A stretch of 64,000 nucleotides of DNA, from contig NZ_BCUV01000007.1 in assembly GCF_001591405.1 (NCBI RefSeq), positions 1,302,001 to 1,366,000 of the forward strand, given 5' to 3'. Source of the stretch: Janibacter terrae NBRC 107853. Its GTDB lineage: Bacteria > Actinomycetota > Actinomycetes > Actinomycetales > Dermatophilaceae. The number at the start of each line of letters is the position of its first letter. Within the stretch, counting starts at the first letter, position 1. Made by a program: the position numbers and the translations under genes. The notes below the pieces were generated by a model. That model did no database searches. It was not told the origin of the DNA and was given only the letters and a program-made list of their open reading frames with translations. Below, piece after piece: positions 31,794-41,547 of the stretch.

Positions 31794-32612
31794 TCAGATG
31801 AGCTCCGCGGCCGCCTCGGCGACCTTTTCGTGCTCCGAGCGCAGGCGCTTGAGGAAGTCCTTGGTCCGGGCGTGCTGCGGGTTGTTGATGACGTCCTTGG
31901 GCACGCCCTGCTCGACGACGACGCCGTCGTCCATGAAGACGACCCGGTCGGCGACGTCGCGGGCGAAGGCCATCTCGTGGGTGACGACGATCATCGTCAT
32001 GCCCAGCCCGGCGAGGTCTCGCATGACCTCGAGGACCTCACCGACGAGCTCGGGGTCGAGGGCGGAGGTCGGCTCGTCGAAGAGCATGAGCTTGGGCTTC
32101 ATGGCCAGCGCCCGCGCGATCGCGACGCGCTGCTGCTGCCCGCCCGAGAGCTGGTTGGGGTAGGCGTGCGCCTTGTCGGCGAGACCCACCTTGTCGAGCA
32201 GCTCCTGCGCCTCGGCGCGCACCTCGGCCCGCGGTCGCCTCTGCACCTTGACCGGGGCCTCCATGACGTTGTCGATCGCCGTCATGTGGGGGAAGAGGTT
32301 GAACCGCTGGAAGACCATGCCGATCTCCCGGCGCTGGGCGGCGATCTCCTTGTCCTTGAGCCGGTGCAGCTTGGAGGCGTCCGGCGTCCCGGTGTCGCGG
32401 TAGCCCATGAGGTCGCCGTCGACCCAGATCCGGCCGGCCTGGATGTCCTCGAGCTGGTTGATGCACCGCAGGAAGGTCGTCTTGCCCGAGCCCGACGGCC
32501 CGAGCAGGCAGACGACCTCACCGGCCGCGACGTCCATGTCGATGCCCTTGAGCACCTCGTTGCTGCCGTAGGACTTGCGGACCTGCGCCGCGCGCACGAG
32601 TGGCTGGCTCAC
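31794..32612 (-). CDS. Polar amino-acid ABC transporter, ATP-binding subunit
   Basis: A 272-residue ATPase from GTG 32612. Walker [12 protein letters not shown]-loop [19 protein letters not shown], signature [16 protein letters not shown] and Walker [13 protein letters not shown] match the GlnQ/HisP group. It energises import together with the permease and binding protein encoded just upstream. The start overlaps the permease stop by 4 bp. A longer upstream frame is only readthrough of the opposite reading of the permease gene. Confidence 0.93.
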   Translation of the reverse strand: MSQPLVRAAQVRKSYGSNEVLKGIDMDVAAGEVVCLLGPSGSGKTTFLRCINQLEDIQAGRIWVDGDLMGYRDTGTPDASKLHRLKDKEIAAQRREIGMVFQRFNLFPHMTAIDNVMEAPVKVQRRPRAEVRAEAQELLDKVGLADKAHAYPNQLSGGQQQRVAIARALAMKPKLMLFDEPTSALDPELVGEVLEVMRDLAGLGMTMIVVTHEMAFARDVADRVVFMDDGVVVEQGVPKDVINNPQHARTKDFLKRLRSEHEKVAEAAAELI

Positions 32613-33622
32613 TTGCCGCCTCCGATCGTCAGACCCATGAGGCGGGTCCTCGTCGTGTCCGTCGAGGTCTGCGTGGCGGTGTTGCCGTAGCCGCGTCCGA
32701 AGCGACGCTCGAGGAAGTACTGACCGACCATGAGGACCGAGGTGATGACCAGGTACCACATGCAGGCCGCCATGAGCGTGGGCATGATCTTCAGGGTCCG
32801 GTTGCCGATGGCCTGCGCCTGGAAGAACAGCTCGGTGCTCAGGGGCAGAGCCATGAGCAGCGAGGTGTCCTTGAGCATCGCGATCGTCTCGTTGCCGGTG
32901 GGCGGGATGATGACCCGCATCGCCTGCGGCAGGATGACCCGGCGCATCGACAGGCTCGGCTTCATGCCGAGCGCGGCGGCGGCCTCGCGCTGCCCCTCGT
33001 CGACCGACATGATCCCGGCGCGGGCGATCTCGGCCATGTAGGCCGCCTCGGACAGGCCCATCGCGATGATGCCCCAGATGAGCGTGTTGCTGATGTCGTT
33101 GACGTTGAGCGTGAGGATCGTGAGGTCGCTGCTCAGCCCGAGCGCCCCGGCCAGCTGCTGGCTGAAGGGGAAGGGGCCGATGTCGAAGCGCGGGTACAGG
33201 TAGCCGATGCCGGTACCGAAGAGCACGACGAGCACCAGGCGCGGGATCCCGCGGAAGAACCACGTGTACGCGAACCCGACGAGCTTCAGCACCGGGTTGT
33301 CCGACAGCCGCATGACACCGATGACGATGCCCAGGCTCACCCCGATGATCATCGAGCCGATCGTCGCGAGGATCGTGCCCTTGAGCAGCCCCTCGAGGAC
33401 GGGGCTGTAGTTCATCACCTGGAAGGCGAAGGGCCAGTCCCAGCGCTCGTTGGTCACGAAGCTGCTGATGATCATCGCGAAGACGATGCCGATGACCACG
33501 AGGGCGACCCACCGCCCGGGATGGCGCACGGGGACGGCCTTGATCGGGCCCGTGTCGAGAGCGGCGGAGGTCCCCCCTTCGCCGGGCGTCGGGGGGACTC
33601 TCACGCTGTGGTCCGCGGTCAT
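32609..33622 (-). CDS. Polar amino-acid ABC transporter, permease subunit
   Basis: A 337-residue HisMQ-type permease. After a 35-residue cytoplasmic lead and one extra helix, the core has [36 protein letters not shown], and the ATPase-contact EAA loop [20 protein letters not shown] with EAAAALG. One permease gene implies a homodimer. Its ATG overlaps the binding-protein stop by one base (TGATG), a classic coupled junction. Confidence 0.92.
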   Translation of the reverse strand: MTADHSVRVPPTPGEGGTSAALDTGPIKAVPVRHPGRWVALVVIGIVFAMIISSFVTNERWDWPFAFQVMNYSPVLEGLLKGTILATIGSMIIGVSLGIVIGVMRLSDNPVLKLVGFAYTWFFRGIPRLVLVVLFGTGIGYLYPRFDIGPFPFSQQLAGALGLSSDLTILTLNVNDISNTLIWGIIAMGLSEAAYMAEIARAGIMSVDEGQREAAAALGMKPSLSMRRVILPQAMRVIIPPTGNETIAMLKDTSLLMALPLSTELFFQAQAIGNRTLKIMPTLMAACMWYLVITSVLMVGQYFLERRFGRGYGNTATQTSTDTTRTRLMGLTIGGGK

Positions 33623-34512
33623 CAGGGGTTGACGGCGAACTCGTCGATGCCGCCGGACTCGTTGCCCCAGTTCTTGAGGATCTCCTCGTACGAACCGTCC
33701 TCCTTCATGCTCTCGAAGGCGGCGGCGATGGCCTCGCCGAACTTCTCCTGGCCCTTGGGGACGACGATGCCGTAGGGGGCGGAGTCGTAGGTCTCGCCGA
33801 GCGCCTCGAGCTTGTCACCCTGCTGCTTGACGGCGTAGAGGCTGATCGGGGAGTCGGCCGCCATCGCCTCGGTCTTGCCGGAGACGAGGCTCGCGGTGAC
33901 CTTCGACTGCTCCTGCTCGATGACGAGCTTGATCTTGTCGTCGCACTTCTTGTTGAGCGCCTCGAGCTCGTCGAGCTGGACGGTGCCCTTCTGCACGCCG
34001 ACGGTCTTGCCGCACGGGTCCTTGGGGTCGACCTCGGCCGGGTTGCCCTTCGTCGTGACCCACTGCGTGCCGGCGTCGAAGTAGCTGATCATGTTGACCG
34101 ACTTCTTCCGCTCGTCGTTGATCGTGAAGGAGCTGACCGCGACGTCGTACTTCTCGGAGGTGACGCCCAGGATCAGCGAGTCGAAGGGGGCATTGCTCCA
34201 CTCGGTCTTCAGGCCCATCTTCGCCGCGGCGGCGTCGAAGAGGTCGACGTCCATGCCCTCGACGGTCTTGCCGTCGTCACCCAGGAACTCGTTGGGCGCG
34301 TACGAGGCGTCGGACCCGACCTTGAGCGTGCCCTTGCTCTTGACGTCCTCCGGCACCAGCGACGCGACGTCCTCGTCCACCGAGACCTCGGCGGCCGACG
34401 TGGGGGAGTCGGACCCGCCCCCGCTGCCCTCGAGCGTGTCGGAACCGCACGCGGACAGGGCAGCCGTCCCGAGGGCGAGGGTGGTGAAGAGAGCGACGTG
34501 GGCACGGCGCAT
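33622..34512 (-). CDS. Polar amino-acid ABC transporter, substrate-binding lipoprotein
   Basis: A 296-residue SBP_bac_3 protein with a lipoprotein signal peptide and lipobox LSAC (Cys22). The mature part opens with a disordered Gly/Ser stretch, then [37 protein letters not shown], and [20 protein letters not shown], the standard fold of amino-acid receptors. The ligand cannot be named. ATG 34512 has a ribosome site (GGAGGACC). It is the first gene of the three-gene importer operon. Confidence 0.92.
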   Translation of the reverse strand: MRRAHVALFTTLALGTAALSACGSDTLEGSGGGSDSPTSAAEVSVDEDVASLVPEDVKSKGTLKVGSDASYAPNEFLGDDGKTVEGMDVDLFDAAAAKMGLKTEWSNAPFDSLILGVTSEKYDVAVSSFTINDERKKSVNMISYFDAGTQWVTTKGNPAEVDPKDPCGKTVGVQKGTVQLDELEALNKKCDDKIKLVIEQEQSKVTASLVSGKTEAMAADSPISLYAVKQQGDKLEALGETYDSAPYGIVVPKGQEKFGEAIAAAFESMKEDGSYEEILKNWGNESGGIDEFAVNP

Positions 34513-34630
34513 GGTGGTCCTCCAGATGCACGAGGGGCACTGGGTACGTGCCCGGTGCGGGACATCGTGCCATCGTGCCGGTCCCAACGGGGAGCACCCC
34601 GCCGCGACCGTCACTCAGCCGTGACTCCGG

Positions 34631-36376
34631 TCAGCTGCGGCCACGCGCCAGGAGCGCCTGGACGAAGACCCTCTCGATGTCCCCCGGCGTCTCGGCGATG
34701 TAGCTCGTGCCGCCGGTCTCGTCGGCGATCCTCTGCAGGGCCGTGGGGTTCGCCTCGCCCATCCCGATGGTGATGACGCGGACGGGGCGCTCGGCGTCGT
34801 AGGAGTCGTCGAGCTTCCTCAGCAGCTGTTTCAGGCTCAGGCCACCGTTGGGGTCGTCGTTCTCCCCGTCGGTGAAGACGACGATCGAGTTGACGTAGTC
34901 CGGGTCGTACTCCTTGACCATCTTCTGGTGGGCCGCCCAGATCGTGTCGTACAGCGCGGTGTCCCCGCCGATGTACTCGTCACCGTCGCCGACGAGCCGT
35001 CGCAGGGTGTCGCGCTGGGTGCCCCTGCCGACCGTGGCGTCGAGCCGACGGATGGGCGCGAGCTCGCGGTGGTCGGCGGTCCTGGTCAGGTCGCTGCTGA
35101 ACATCCAGCCGCCGACCTGGCTGCCCGCAGGCAGGATGTCGACCCCCTTCTGCAGCGAACCCTGGGTGACGTCCCAGCGGGTCAGGCCGGGGGTGGGGCT
35201 GTCCCACTCCATCGAGCCGGAGACGTCGATGACCGCGAGCATGCGCATGTCGGTGCGCATGAGGTCCCACTGCTCGACGGCGGCCAGGCGTTCGTCGCGG
35301 TCGAGCGGCTCGAGCTCGGTGAGCTCGGCCGCGGGGCGGCCGTCGACCCGGGGGCCGCCCCGACCGCTGGAGTCGCGGAAGCCCGCCTCGGTGAGCGCCT
35401 CCCGCACCTCGAGCGTGCCGAGCCGGGTCCGCGCACTGTCGGCGGTCCTGAGGGCCTCGCCCGAGAGCGCCGGGTTGATGATCCACGGGTAGTCGAGCGT
35501 CAGCGTCCCCTTCTTCGGCATCACGGCGCGAAGGGGGGCGACCTTCGGGTTCTCGTCGTTGAACGCGGCGATCTGCTGCTCGGACGCGGGGAAGGGTTCG
35601 GACGTCCTGGTGTCCGCCCGGTAGTCGGCGAAGAGCTTGTCGAGCGAGGGCGCGGCGAAGCGCGACATGAAGATCAGGCGCTTGCCGGTGTCCAGGCCGA
35701 TGCGGCCGGGCTGACCGATCCGGCTGGCGTGGAAGGCCAGTCGGCTCGCGGTGTCGACATCGGGGTTGGCCATGCGCACGCTGCCCTCCGTGTTGAGCAG
35801 GGTGCCCCACGACGAGACCGGGCCGACCTCGTCGTCGAGCTCGGTGCCCGCGGCGAGCACGACGGGGGAGGAGGCGATCGACTGGCCCTCGAGCCACTGG
35901 CCGCGCGACCGGCTGGAGTCGACGGCGTCGATCCAGGTCGAGCTGTCCGGGATCCACACGTCGGGGGCGTTGCCCTCGCTGATGTCCTTGGCGGCCTGTG
36001 CCGCGGAGGTGGAGCTCACCTCGAACTCCGCGCACTCGTCCCGGGCGCTCACCGTGGCCAGGGCCTCCTCGAGGGGGCCGGCGATCTCGGGGGTCGCGGC
36101 GACCGTGATCGTCGTGCCGCCGCAGCCGGCGACGTCGTCTCCGCCGCGCAGGGCGGCGAAGGCGCCGCCACCGCAGAGGGCGAGCACGAGGACGACGGCG
36201 AGGGGGACGAGCCAGCCGCGGCGGGAGCGCTTCGTCCTCGCGCGGTGCTCCCGGCGGGAGCGGGGCGGCTCCGCGGTCCGGGCGGTCTGCGAGGTCTGGG
36301 AGGTCTCGGAGGACTCTGCCTCGTCCCACAGGTCGTGTCGCCGCGTGGGGCGGTCGGGGCGGCCGTCGCCACTCAT
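34631..36376 (-). CDS. Membrane-anchored VWA protein fused to a periplasmic-binding-like domain
   Basis: A 581-residue protein: a basic, Ser/Arg-rich cytoplasmic head, one membrane helix (WLVPLAVVLVLALCGGGAFA, about 54-73), an extracytoplasmic binding-protein-like domain (about 85-350; TITVAATPEIAGPLEEALAT, DVWIPDSSTWIDAVD), and a C-terminal VWA domain. The VWA MIDAS motif DVSGSMEWD is intact, as is FTDGENDD. Proteins of this plan are common in Actinobacteria, but their ligand and role are not established. It follows the importer operon's promoter region on the same strand and looks transcriptionally separate. Confidence 0.8.
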   Translation of the reverse strand: MSGDGRPDRPTRRHDLWDEAESSETSQTSQTARTAEPPRSRREHRARTKRSRRGWLVPLAVVLVLALCGGGAFAALRGGDDVAGCGGTTITVAATPEIAGPLEEALATVSARDECAEFEVSSTSAAQAAKDISEGNAPDVWIPDSSTWIDAVDSSRSRGQWLEGQSIASSPVVLAAGTELDDEVGPVSSWGTLLNTEGSVRMANPDVDTASRLAFHASRIGQPGRIGLDTGKRLIFMSRFAAPSLDKLFADYRADTRTSEPFPASEQQIAAFNDENPKVAPLRAVMPKKGTLTLDYPWIINPALSGEALRTADSARTRLGTLEVREALTEAGFRDSSGRGGPRVDGRPAAELTELEPLDRDERLAAVEQWDLMRTDMRMLAVIDVSGSMEWDSPTPGLTRWDVTQGSLQKGVDILPAGSQVGGWMFSSDLTRTADHRELAPIRRLDATVGRGTQRDTLRRLVGDGDEYIGGDTALYDTIWAAHQKMVKEYDPDYVNSIVVFTDGENDDPNGGLSLKQLLRKLDDSYDAERPVRVITIGMGEANPTALQRIADETGGTSYIAETPGDIERVFVQALLARGRS

Positions 36377-36509
36377 CTCTTCTCCTCCGTGCAGTGCCGT
36401 GCCTGCCGGACGCTTGGTTACCGGCCGGTCAAGTATGGCCCACGGAACGCGCCGGACGGCCTCGTCGGCGCCGTGTGCGGATCGTCACCCACCTGCCATG
36501 CTGGTGTGC

Positions 36510-36908
36510 ATGACCAACTTCCTCATCCGCACGGGTGTCAATGCGGTCGCGCTGTGGGTCGCCGCCTGGCTCATCGACGGCATCGTCCTCGCCGAGGACG
36601 AGGCGACCTTCGCCTCGACGTTCGCCACGGTCGTCCTCGTGGCGCTGCTCTTCGGCCTGGTCAACGCGGTCGTCAAGCCCATCGCCAAGGTCATCGCCTT
36701 CCCCGCCATCGTCCTCACGCTCGGGCTGTTCACGTTCGTCGTCAACGCCTTCCTGCTGCAGCTGACGGAGTGGATCGCCTCGCCGCTCGGGCTGAGCTTC
36801 GAGATCACCGACTTCTGGTGGGACGCCGTGATCGGCGCGCTCGTCATCACGATCGTCTCGATGGTCCTCAACTGGGTCCTCCCCGACAAGGAGGACCTCG
36901 ACCGCTGA
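36510..36908 (+). CDS. Phage-holin-family (PF04020, YvlD-like) membrane protein
   Basis: A 132-residue protein with four predicted helices: FLIRTGVNAVALWVAAWLI, TFATVVLVALLFGLVNAVVK, AFPAIVLTLGLFTFVVNAFL, and a last near 105-125. This is the pattern of the superfamily IV mycobacteriophage-holin/YvlD family, which is widespread in bacterial chromosomes and not evidence of a prophage. ATG 36498 is in frame and four codons upstream; I prefer 36510, with a CATGCT box seven bases before it. Function unknown. Confidence 0.78.
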   Translation: MTNFLIRTGVNAVALWVAAWLIDGIVLAEDEATFASTFATVVLVALLFGLVNAVVKPIAKVIAFPAIVLTLGLFTFVVNAFLLQLTEWIASPLGLSFEITDFWWDAVIGALVITIVSMVLNWVLPDKEDLDR

Positions 36909-36920
36909 GGCCCCGCACCC

Positions 36921-36985
36921 CTGCATTCCCCTAGGGCAATGCAGACGAGCGGTCGGCCAGAGGCCGCATTCCCCTAGGGCAATGC
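36921..36985. repeat. Palindromic repeat, CCCTAGGG core, copies 2 and 3
   Basis: Two copies in direct succession: 36921-36944 (CTGCATTCCCCTAGGGCAAT and on) and 36966-36985. Both share the same single C:C mismatch next to the CCCTAGGG core. They occupy the gap between the holin-like gene and the AbiEi/DUF559-like gene. Confidence 0.8.
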
Positions 36986-37050
36986 ACCCCTCTGGGGCTG
37001 CCTGTGGACAAGTCGCCGCGCGTGACTCGGGATTCGGCCACGGTGGGTCC

Positions 37051-37989
37051 ATGGCCCCCACCAGACCGCGGCACGTCGACATCTCCGCCTTCCAGGACTT
37101 GGCGCTCTTCTCGACCGCGCAGGCCCATGACGCAGCGATCTCCGGCCACGACCTGGCCGCCCTGGTCCGCCGCGAGCTGATCTGGCGGCCGGCGCCGGGG
37201 TGGTACTCGTGCCGCCCGGACGCGACGGACGAGGAGCGCCACGTCCTGCGCGTGGCCGCCAACCTGCGACTCCTCGGGGACGGCGCCGCGGCCTGCCGCG
37301 TCTCCGCGGTGCTCCTCCACGGGATGCCGATCGCCCGGTGCGACCTCGCGACCGTCGAGATCGCGGTCCTGGGTGCTGGTCACGGCCGGACCCGCCGCAG
37401 CGTGCGCGTCAGCGAGTTCGCGGCGAAGGGGGCGGACTGCCGACTCATCGACGTGCCCCTGGTGGGCGGCCGGGTGCGGGTCGTCGATCCGGCGACGGCG
37501 ATCGTGGGCATGGCCGCCGCCAACAGCCCGTCGGGGGCGCTCGTGGCGGCGGACCATGCAGTCCGCCACGGGCTGTGCACGGTAGCCGACCTCGAGGAGG
37601 GCCTCCGGGTGCGGTCCGGGACGCGAGGTGTCGCGGCGGCGCGTCGTGCCCTGGCCCACGTCGACCCCCGGCACGAGTCGCCGGGGGAGACGCTGACCGC
37701 CGCCGTCCTGCGCCTGGGCGCATGGGAGTACGACCCGCAGGTCTGGGTGCGGGCCGGGGGTCGCTGGTACCGGCTCGACTTCGCGCTGCGGGGTCGCAAG
37801 GTCGCCATCGAGTTCGACGGCGAGGTCAAGTACACCGGCCCCGAGGTGATGCAGGCGCAGCTGGCGCGGCAGACCGCGCTCGAGGCGGAGGGGTGGGTCT
37901 TCGTGCGGATCGGCTGGGGCGATCTCGACAATCCCTCGATCCTGCTCGGACGCGTCCGCGACGCCGTCGCGGTGGCCGGGCCGGCGTGA
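37051..37989 (+). CDS. AbiEi/DUF559-like orphan protein
   Basis: A 312-residue protein with an N-terminal AbiEi-antitoxin-like winged-helix region and a middle linker domain. The C-terminal part resembles DUF559/restriction-endonuclease-like folds: ESPGETLTAAVL, YRLDFALRGRKVAIEFDGEV (acidic D...E-x-D pattern), and a Trp-rich end EGWVFVRIGWGDL. Such orphans are frequent in Micrococcales and have no established role. No AbiEii toxin gene is adjacent. ATG 37051 is chosen as the start of the conserved region. The gene is bracketed by palindromic repeats on both sides (36921-36985 and 38028-38051). Confidence 0.6.
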   Translation: MAPTRPRHVDISAFQDLALFSTAQAHDAAISGHDLAALVRRELIWRPAPGWYSCRPDATDEERHVLRVAANLRLLGDGAAACRVSAVLLHGMPIARCDLATVEIAVLGAGHGRTRRSVRVSEFAAKGADCRLIDVPLVGGRVRVVDPATAIVGMAAANSPSGALVAADHAVRHGLCTVADLEEGLRVRSGTRGVAAARRALAHVDPRHESPGETLTAAVLRLGAWEYDPQVWVRAGGRWYRLDFALRGRKVAIEFDGEVKYTGPEVMQAQLARQTALEAEGWVFVRIGWGDLDNPSILLGRVRDAVAVAGPA

Positions 37990-38027
37990 GCCCCCCTTCG
38001 TGCCCGGACCCCACGCCGACCGTTCGT

Positions 38028-38051
38028 CTGCATTCCCCTAGGGCAATGCAG
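38028..38051. repeat. Palindromic repeat, CCCTAGGG core, copy 4
   Basis: Same 24-bp sequence as copy 2, between the converging stops of the AbiEi/DUF559-like gene and the aminotransferase gene. Its position suits a bidirectional transcription stop, though no T-run is present. Confidence 0.8.
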
Positions 38052-38064
38052 CCTCCCGGCCGGA

Positions 38065-39138
38065 TCAGGCGGGGCCGAAGGCCCGAGCCACCTCGATGAG
38101 CCGGTCGTTGGCCTCGGGCTCGCCGATCGTCACCCGTACGCCGTCGGTGCCGTACGGGCGCACCGACAGCCCGGCCTCGCCGCAGGCCGCGACGAAGTCG
38201 GGCGTCCGCGCGCCGAGCGGGAACCACACGAAGTTCGCCTGGCTCTCGCTCATCTCCCAGCCCGCCTCGCGCAGGGCGTCCAGGACCCGACCGCGCTCGG
38301 CGACGATCTCCTTGACCCGCACGTCGAGCTCGTGCTGGGCCTCGAGCGAGGCGATGGCCGCGGCCTGCGCGATGAGGTTGACGCCGAAGGGGGTCGCGGT
38401 CTTGCGCAGTGCCTCGGCCACCGGCTCCGGCGCGACCGCGTACCCGACGCGCAGGCCCGCCAGGCCGTAGGCCTTCGAGAAGGTGCGCAGGAGCATGACG
38501 TTGTCGTGCCGCCGGCGCAGGTCGAGGCCGTCGACCTCCCCTTCGCCCTCGACGAACTCGAGGTAGGCCTCGTCGACGACGACGAGGACGTCCTTCGGGA
38601 CCTTGGCGATGAAATCCTCGAGCTCGGCGTGCTGCACCGACGGGCCCGTGGGGTTGTTGGGGGTGCAGACGAGCACGACCCGTGTGCGGTCCGTGATCGC
38701 GGCGGCCATGGCGTCGAGGTCGTGGCGGTGGTCAGCGGTCAGCGGGACCTGGACGGACGTCGCACCGGCGATCGCGACGACGATCGGGTACGCCTCGAAG
38801 GAGCGCCACGCGTACACGACCTCGTCACCCGGGTCGCACGTCGACTGGATGATCTGGGCGAGCACGCCGACGGAGCCGGTGCCGGTCGCGATCTGCTCGC
38901 GGGGCACGGCGAGGTGGGCGGCGAGCGCGTCGGTGAGGGCCGTGACGCCCATGTCCGGGTAGCGGTTGACCTGCGTCGCCGCCTCCTCGATGACCTTGAC
39001 GACCGAGGGGAGCGGCGGGTTGGGGTTCTCGTTGGACGACACCTTGTAGACCGTGAGGCCCTCGCGGGGGACGGGCGGCTTCCCGGCCACGTACGCAGGG
39101 ACCTGGTCGAGGGCGGGGCGCAGCCGCGGGGTGTCCAT
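38065..39138 (-). CDS. HisC2/Pat-type aminotransferase
   Basis: A 357-residue fold-type I PLP enzyme. Core motifs are [31 protein letters not shown], and the PLP lysine in [17 protein letters not shown]. It resembles actinobacterial HisC2/Pat proteins, which act on phenylpyruvate or histidinol phosphate; the context next to a 2-oxoacid dehydrogenase favours an aromatic or branched-chain substrate but does not prove it. ATG 39138 has TAGGGT seven bases upstream, suggesting a leaderless mRNA. It is divergent from the E1alpha gene. Confidence 0.85.
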   Translation of the reverse strand: MDTPRLRPALDQVPAYVAGKPPVPREGLTVYKVSSNENPNPPLPSVVKVIEEAATQVNRYPDMGVTALTDALAAHLAVPREQIATGTGSVGVLAQIIQSTCDPGDEVVYAWRSFEAYPIVVAIAGATSVQVPLTADHRHDLDAMAAAITDRTRVVLVCTPNNPTGPSVQHAELEDFIAKVPKDVLVVVDEAYLEFVEGEGEVDGLDLRRRHDNVMLLRTFSKAYGLAGLRVGYAVAPEPVAEALRKTATPFGVNLIAQAAAIASLEAQHELDVRVKEIVAERGRVLDALREAGWEMSESQANFVWFPLGARTPDFVAACGEAGLSVRPYGTDGVRVTIGEPEANDRLIEVARAFGPA

Positions 39139-39183
39139 GCGCGGCACCCTAACGCCCTCCCCGGTGAGCCCGCGCGAGCGCTT

Positions 39184-39212
39184 TTGGTGTCCAGTGGGTG
39201 AGACGCTAGGTT
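39184..39212 (+). promoter_or_regulatory. Candidate promoter of the 2-oxoacid dehydrogenase operon
   Basis: TTGGTG (39184-39189) and TAGGTT (39207-39212) are separated by exactly 17 bp, 100 bp before the E1alpha GTG. This is the best sigma-70-type match in the divergent region shared with the aminotransferase gene. Confidence 0.5.
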
Positions 39213-39311
39213 GGCCCCCACCAGAGATCTGTGGCTCGGGTCACAACCCGCCGCACGCAGCACAGCCGCGGTGCGGGCGACCCCCGTGCCGGGCCGAAGG
39301 GAGCACCAACC

Positions 39312-40547
39312 GTGAGTGACAACGAGGTCACCGGCCGCGCCGGTACCCAGATGGCCGGGGCCTTCGAGCCCTCGCCGGAGAGCGGCCCGAAGCCCCCGTC
39401 GGCGATCACCGGCCACTTCTCCGACGACAACCCGGAGATGGTCCAGTTCGTCGACGCCGACGGCAACCGGCTCGCGACCAACGCGACCAACGAGCCGTAC
39501 GCGCAGATCGTCGAGGACATGACGAGCGAGGACGCGCGCACGATCTACCGTGACCTCGTCCTCGTGCGGCGCATCGACGCCGAGGGCTTCGCGCTGCAGC
39601 GCCAGGGCGAGCTCGGTCTGTGGCCGAGCCTCTTCGGCCAGGAGGCCGCCCAGGTCGGTGCCGGCCGCGCCCTGCGCCCCCACGACTACGCCTTCCCGGG
39701 GTACCGGGAGCACGGCGTCGCCTGGTGCCGCGGCGTCGACCCGGTGAGCCTCTTCGGCATGTTCCGCGGGGTCAACCACGGCGGGTGGGACTCCAACGCG
39801 AACAACTTCCACCTGTACACGATCGTCATCGGCAACCAGATGCTCCACGCGGTCGGCTACGCGATGGGCATCACGGCCGACGGCGCGGTGGGCACCGGCG
39901 ACCCCGAGCGCGACTGCGCGGTCATGGCCTTCACCGGCGACGGCGGCACGAGCCAGGGCGACTTCAACGAGGCCCTCGTCTTCGCGGCCGTGAGCAACGC
40001 CCCCGTCGTCTTCTTCGTCCAGAACAACCAGTGGGCGATCTCCGAGCCCAACGACAAGCAGTTCATCATCCCGCCCTACCAGCGCGCCCGCGGCTTCGGC
40101 TTCCCCGGCGTCCTCGTCGACGGCAACGACCCGCTCGCCAGCTACGCGGTCGCCAAGCACGCGCTCGACAAGGCCCGCAGCGGCCAGGGCCCGACCCTGA
40201 TCGAGGCGTACACGTACCGCATGGGTGCGCACACGACCTCCGACGACCCGACGAAGTACCGCAGCGACGCCGAGGTCGAGATCTGGAAGCACAAGGACCC
40301 GATCAAGCGGATGCGCGGCTTCATGGCCGAGCGCGGCCACGCCGACCCGGACTTCTTCGCCGCCGTCGACGCGGAGGCCGACGAGGTCGCCGCCCGGATC
40401 CGCACGGCCTGCCAGGAGATGCCGGACCCGGAGCTGTCGACGATGTTCGACCACCAGTACACCGAGCCGCACCCGCTCGTCGACGCGGAGCGCGAGGAGT
40501 TCATCGCCTACCACGCCGGCTTCGCCGAGGAAGGAGGCCGGGCATGA
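39312..40547 (+). CDS. 2-oxoacid dehydrogenase E1 component, alpha subunit
   Basis: A 411-residue thiamine-diphosphate enzyme subunit. The ThDP/Mg motif is MAFTGDGGTSQGDFNEALVF with NNQWAISEP; the phosphorylation-loop-like region is YRMGAHTTSDDPTKYR. Together with E1beta and E2 downstream it decarboxylates pyruvate or branched-chain 2-oxoacids and loads the acyl group onto lipoate. The length and motifs suit either PdhA or BkdA; the context does not decide. GTG 39312 follows AAGGGAG. Its stop overlaps the next start (ATGA). Confidence 0.9.
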   Translation: MSDNEVTGRAGTQMAGAFEPSPESGPKPPSAITGHFSDDNPEMVQFVDADGNRLATNATNEPYAQIVEDMTSEDARTIYRDLVLVRRIDAEGFALQRQGELGLWPSLFGQEAAQVGAGRALRPHDYAFPGYREHGVAWCRGVDPVSLFGMFRGVNHGGWDSNANNFHLYTIVIGNQMLHAVGYAMGITADGAVGTGDPERDCAVMAFTGDGGTSQGDFNEALVFAAVSNAPVVFFVQNNQWAISEPNDKQFIIPPYQRARGFGFPGVLVDGNDPLASYAVAKHALDKARSGQGPTLIEAYTYRMGAHTTSDDPTKYRSDAEVEIWKHKDPIKRMRGFMAERGHADPDFFAAVDAEADEVAARIRTACQEMPDPELSTMFDHQYTEPHPLVDAEREEFIAYHAGFAEEGGRA

Positions 40548-41533
40548 CCGGCACCCGCCTGTCCCTGGCCAAGGGCCTCAACGCCGGGCTGCGCCGCGCC
40601 ATGGAGGAGGACCCCAAGGTCGTCCTCCTCGGTGAGGACGTCGGCAAGCTCGGCGGCGTCTTCCGCATCACCGAGGGCCTGCAGAAGGACTTCGGCGAGC
40701 ACCGTGTCCTCGACACCCCGCTCGCCGAGTCCGGCATCGTCGGCACCGCGATCGGTCTGGCCCTGCGCGGGTATCGCCCGGTCGTCGAGATCCAGTTCGA
40801 CGGCTTCGTCTACCCGGCCTTCGACCAGATCGTCAGCCAGGTCGCCAAGATGCACGCCCGCTCCCTCGGCCACCTCCGGGTGCCGATGGTCATCCGCATC
40901 CCCTGCGGCGGCGGCATCGGCGCGGTCGAGCACCACAGTGAGTCCAACGAGGCCTACTTCGCGCACACCGCAGGCCTGCGCGTCGTCTCCTGCAGCAACG
41001 CGGCGGACGCGTACTGGATGATCCAGCAGGCGATCCGCACCGACGACCCGGTGATCTTCTTCGAGCCCAAGCGTCGCTACCACGAGCGTGGCGAGACCGA
41101 GATCGACGAAGGGGGGTCCCCGGACCTCGGTCTGTACGACGCCCGAGTGGTCCGGGAGGGCAGCGACGCGACACTGCTCTGCTACGGCCCCATGGTGAAG
41201 ACCTGTCTCCAGGCGGCTGCGGCCGCGCAAGAGGAGGGCCGCGACCTCGAGGTCGTCGACCTGCGCAGCCTCAGCCCGCTCGACCTGCCGACGATCATCG
41301 AGTCGGTCAAGAAGACGCGCCGGGCGGTCGTCGTCCACGAGGCGTCCACCTTCGTCGGCCTGGGCGCGGAGATCGTCGCGCGCATCCAGGAGGAGTGCTT
41401 CTACCACCTCGAGGCGCCCGTCCTCCGGGTCGGTGGGTACAACATCCCGTACCCGCCCAGCCGCTTCGAGGATGAGTTCCTCCCGACCCTCGACAGGGTC
41501 CTCGACGCCGTCGACCGCTCGCTCGCCCACTGA
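40544..41533 (+). CDS. 2-oxoacid dehydrogenase E1 component, beta subunit
   Basis: A 329-residue transketolase-like subunit: VVLLGEDVGKLGGVFRITEG, LDTPLAESGIVGTAIGLALR, VEIQFDGFVYPAFDQIVSQ and the C-terminal DLRSLSPLDLPTIIESVKKT. It pairs with E1alpha to form the ThDP active site. The ribosome site AAGGAGG lies within the end of E1alpha. Confidence 0.92.
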   Translation: MTGTRLSLAKGLNAGLRRAMEEDPKVVLLGEDVGKLGGVFRITEGLQKDFGEHRVLDTPLAESGIVGTAIGLALRGYRPVVEIQFDGFVYPAFDQIVSQVAKMHARSLGHLRVPMVIRIPCGGGIGAVEHHSESNEAYFAHTAGLRVVSCSNAADAYWMIQQAIRTDDPVIFFEPKRRYHERGETEIDEGGSPDLGLYDARVVREGSDATLLCYGPMVKTCLQAAAAAQEEGRDLEVVDLRSLSPLDLPTIIESVKKTRRAVVVHEASTFVGLGAEIVARIQEECFYHLEAPVLRVGGYNIPYPPSRFEDEFLPTLDRVLDAVDRSLAH

Positions 41534-41547
41534 CCAGGAGGACCCCC

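Noticed and set aside
36510-36908. Prophage evidence from a holin-family gene
   Set aside because: This family is a common chromosomal membrane protein; no integrase, terminase or capsid genes surround it.
37051-37989. Complete AbiE toxin-antitoxin pair
   Set aside because: Only an AbiEi-like N-terminus is seen; no nucleotidyltransferase toxin gene follows, and the C-terminus is DUF559-like.
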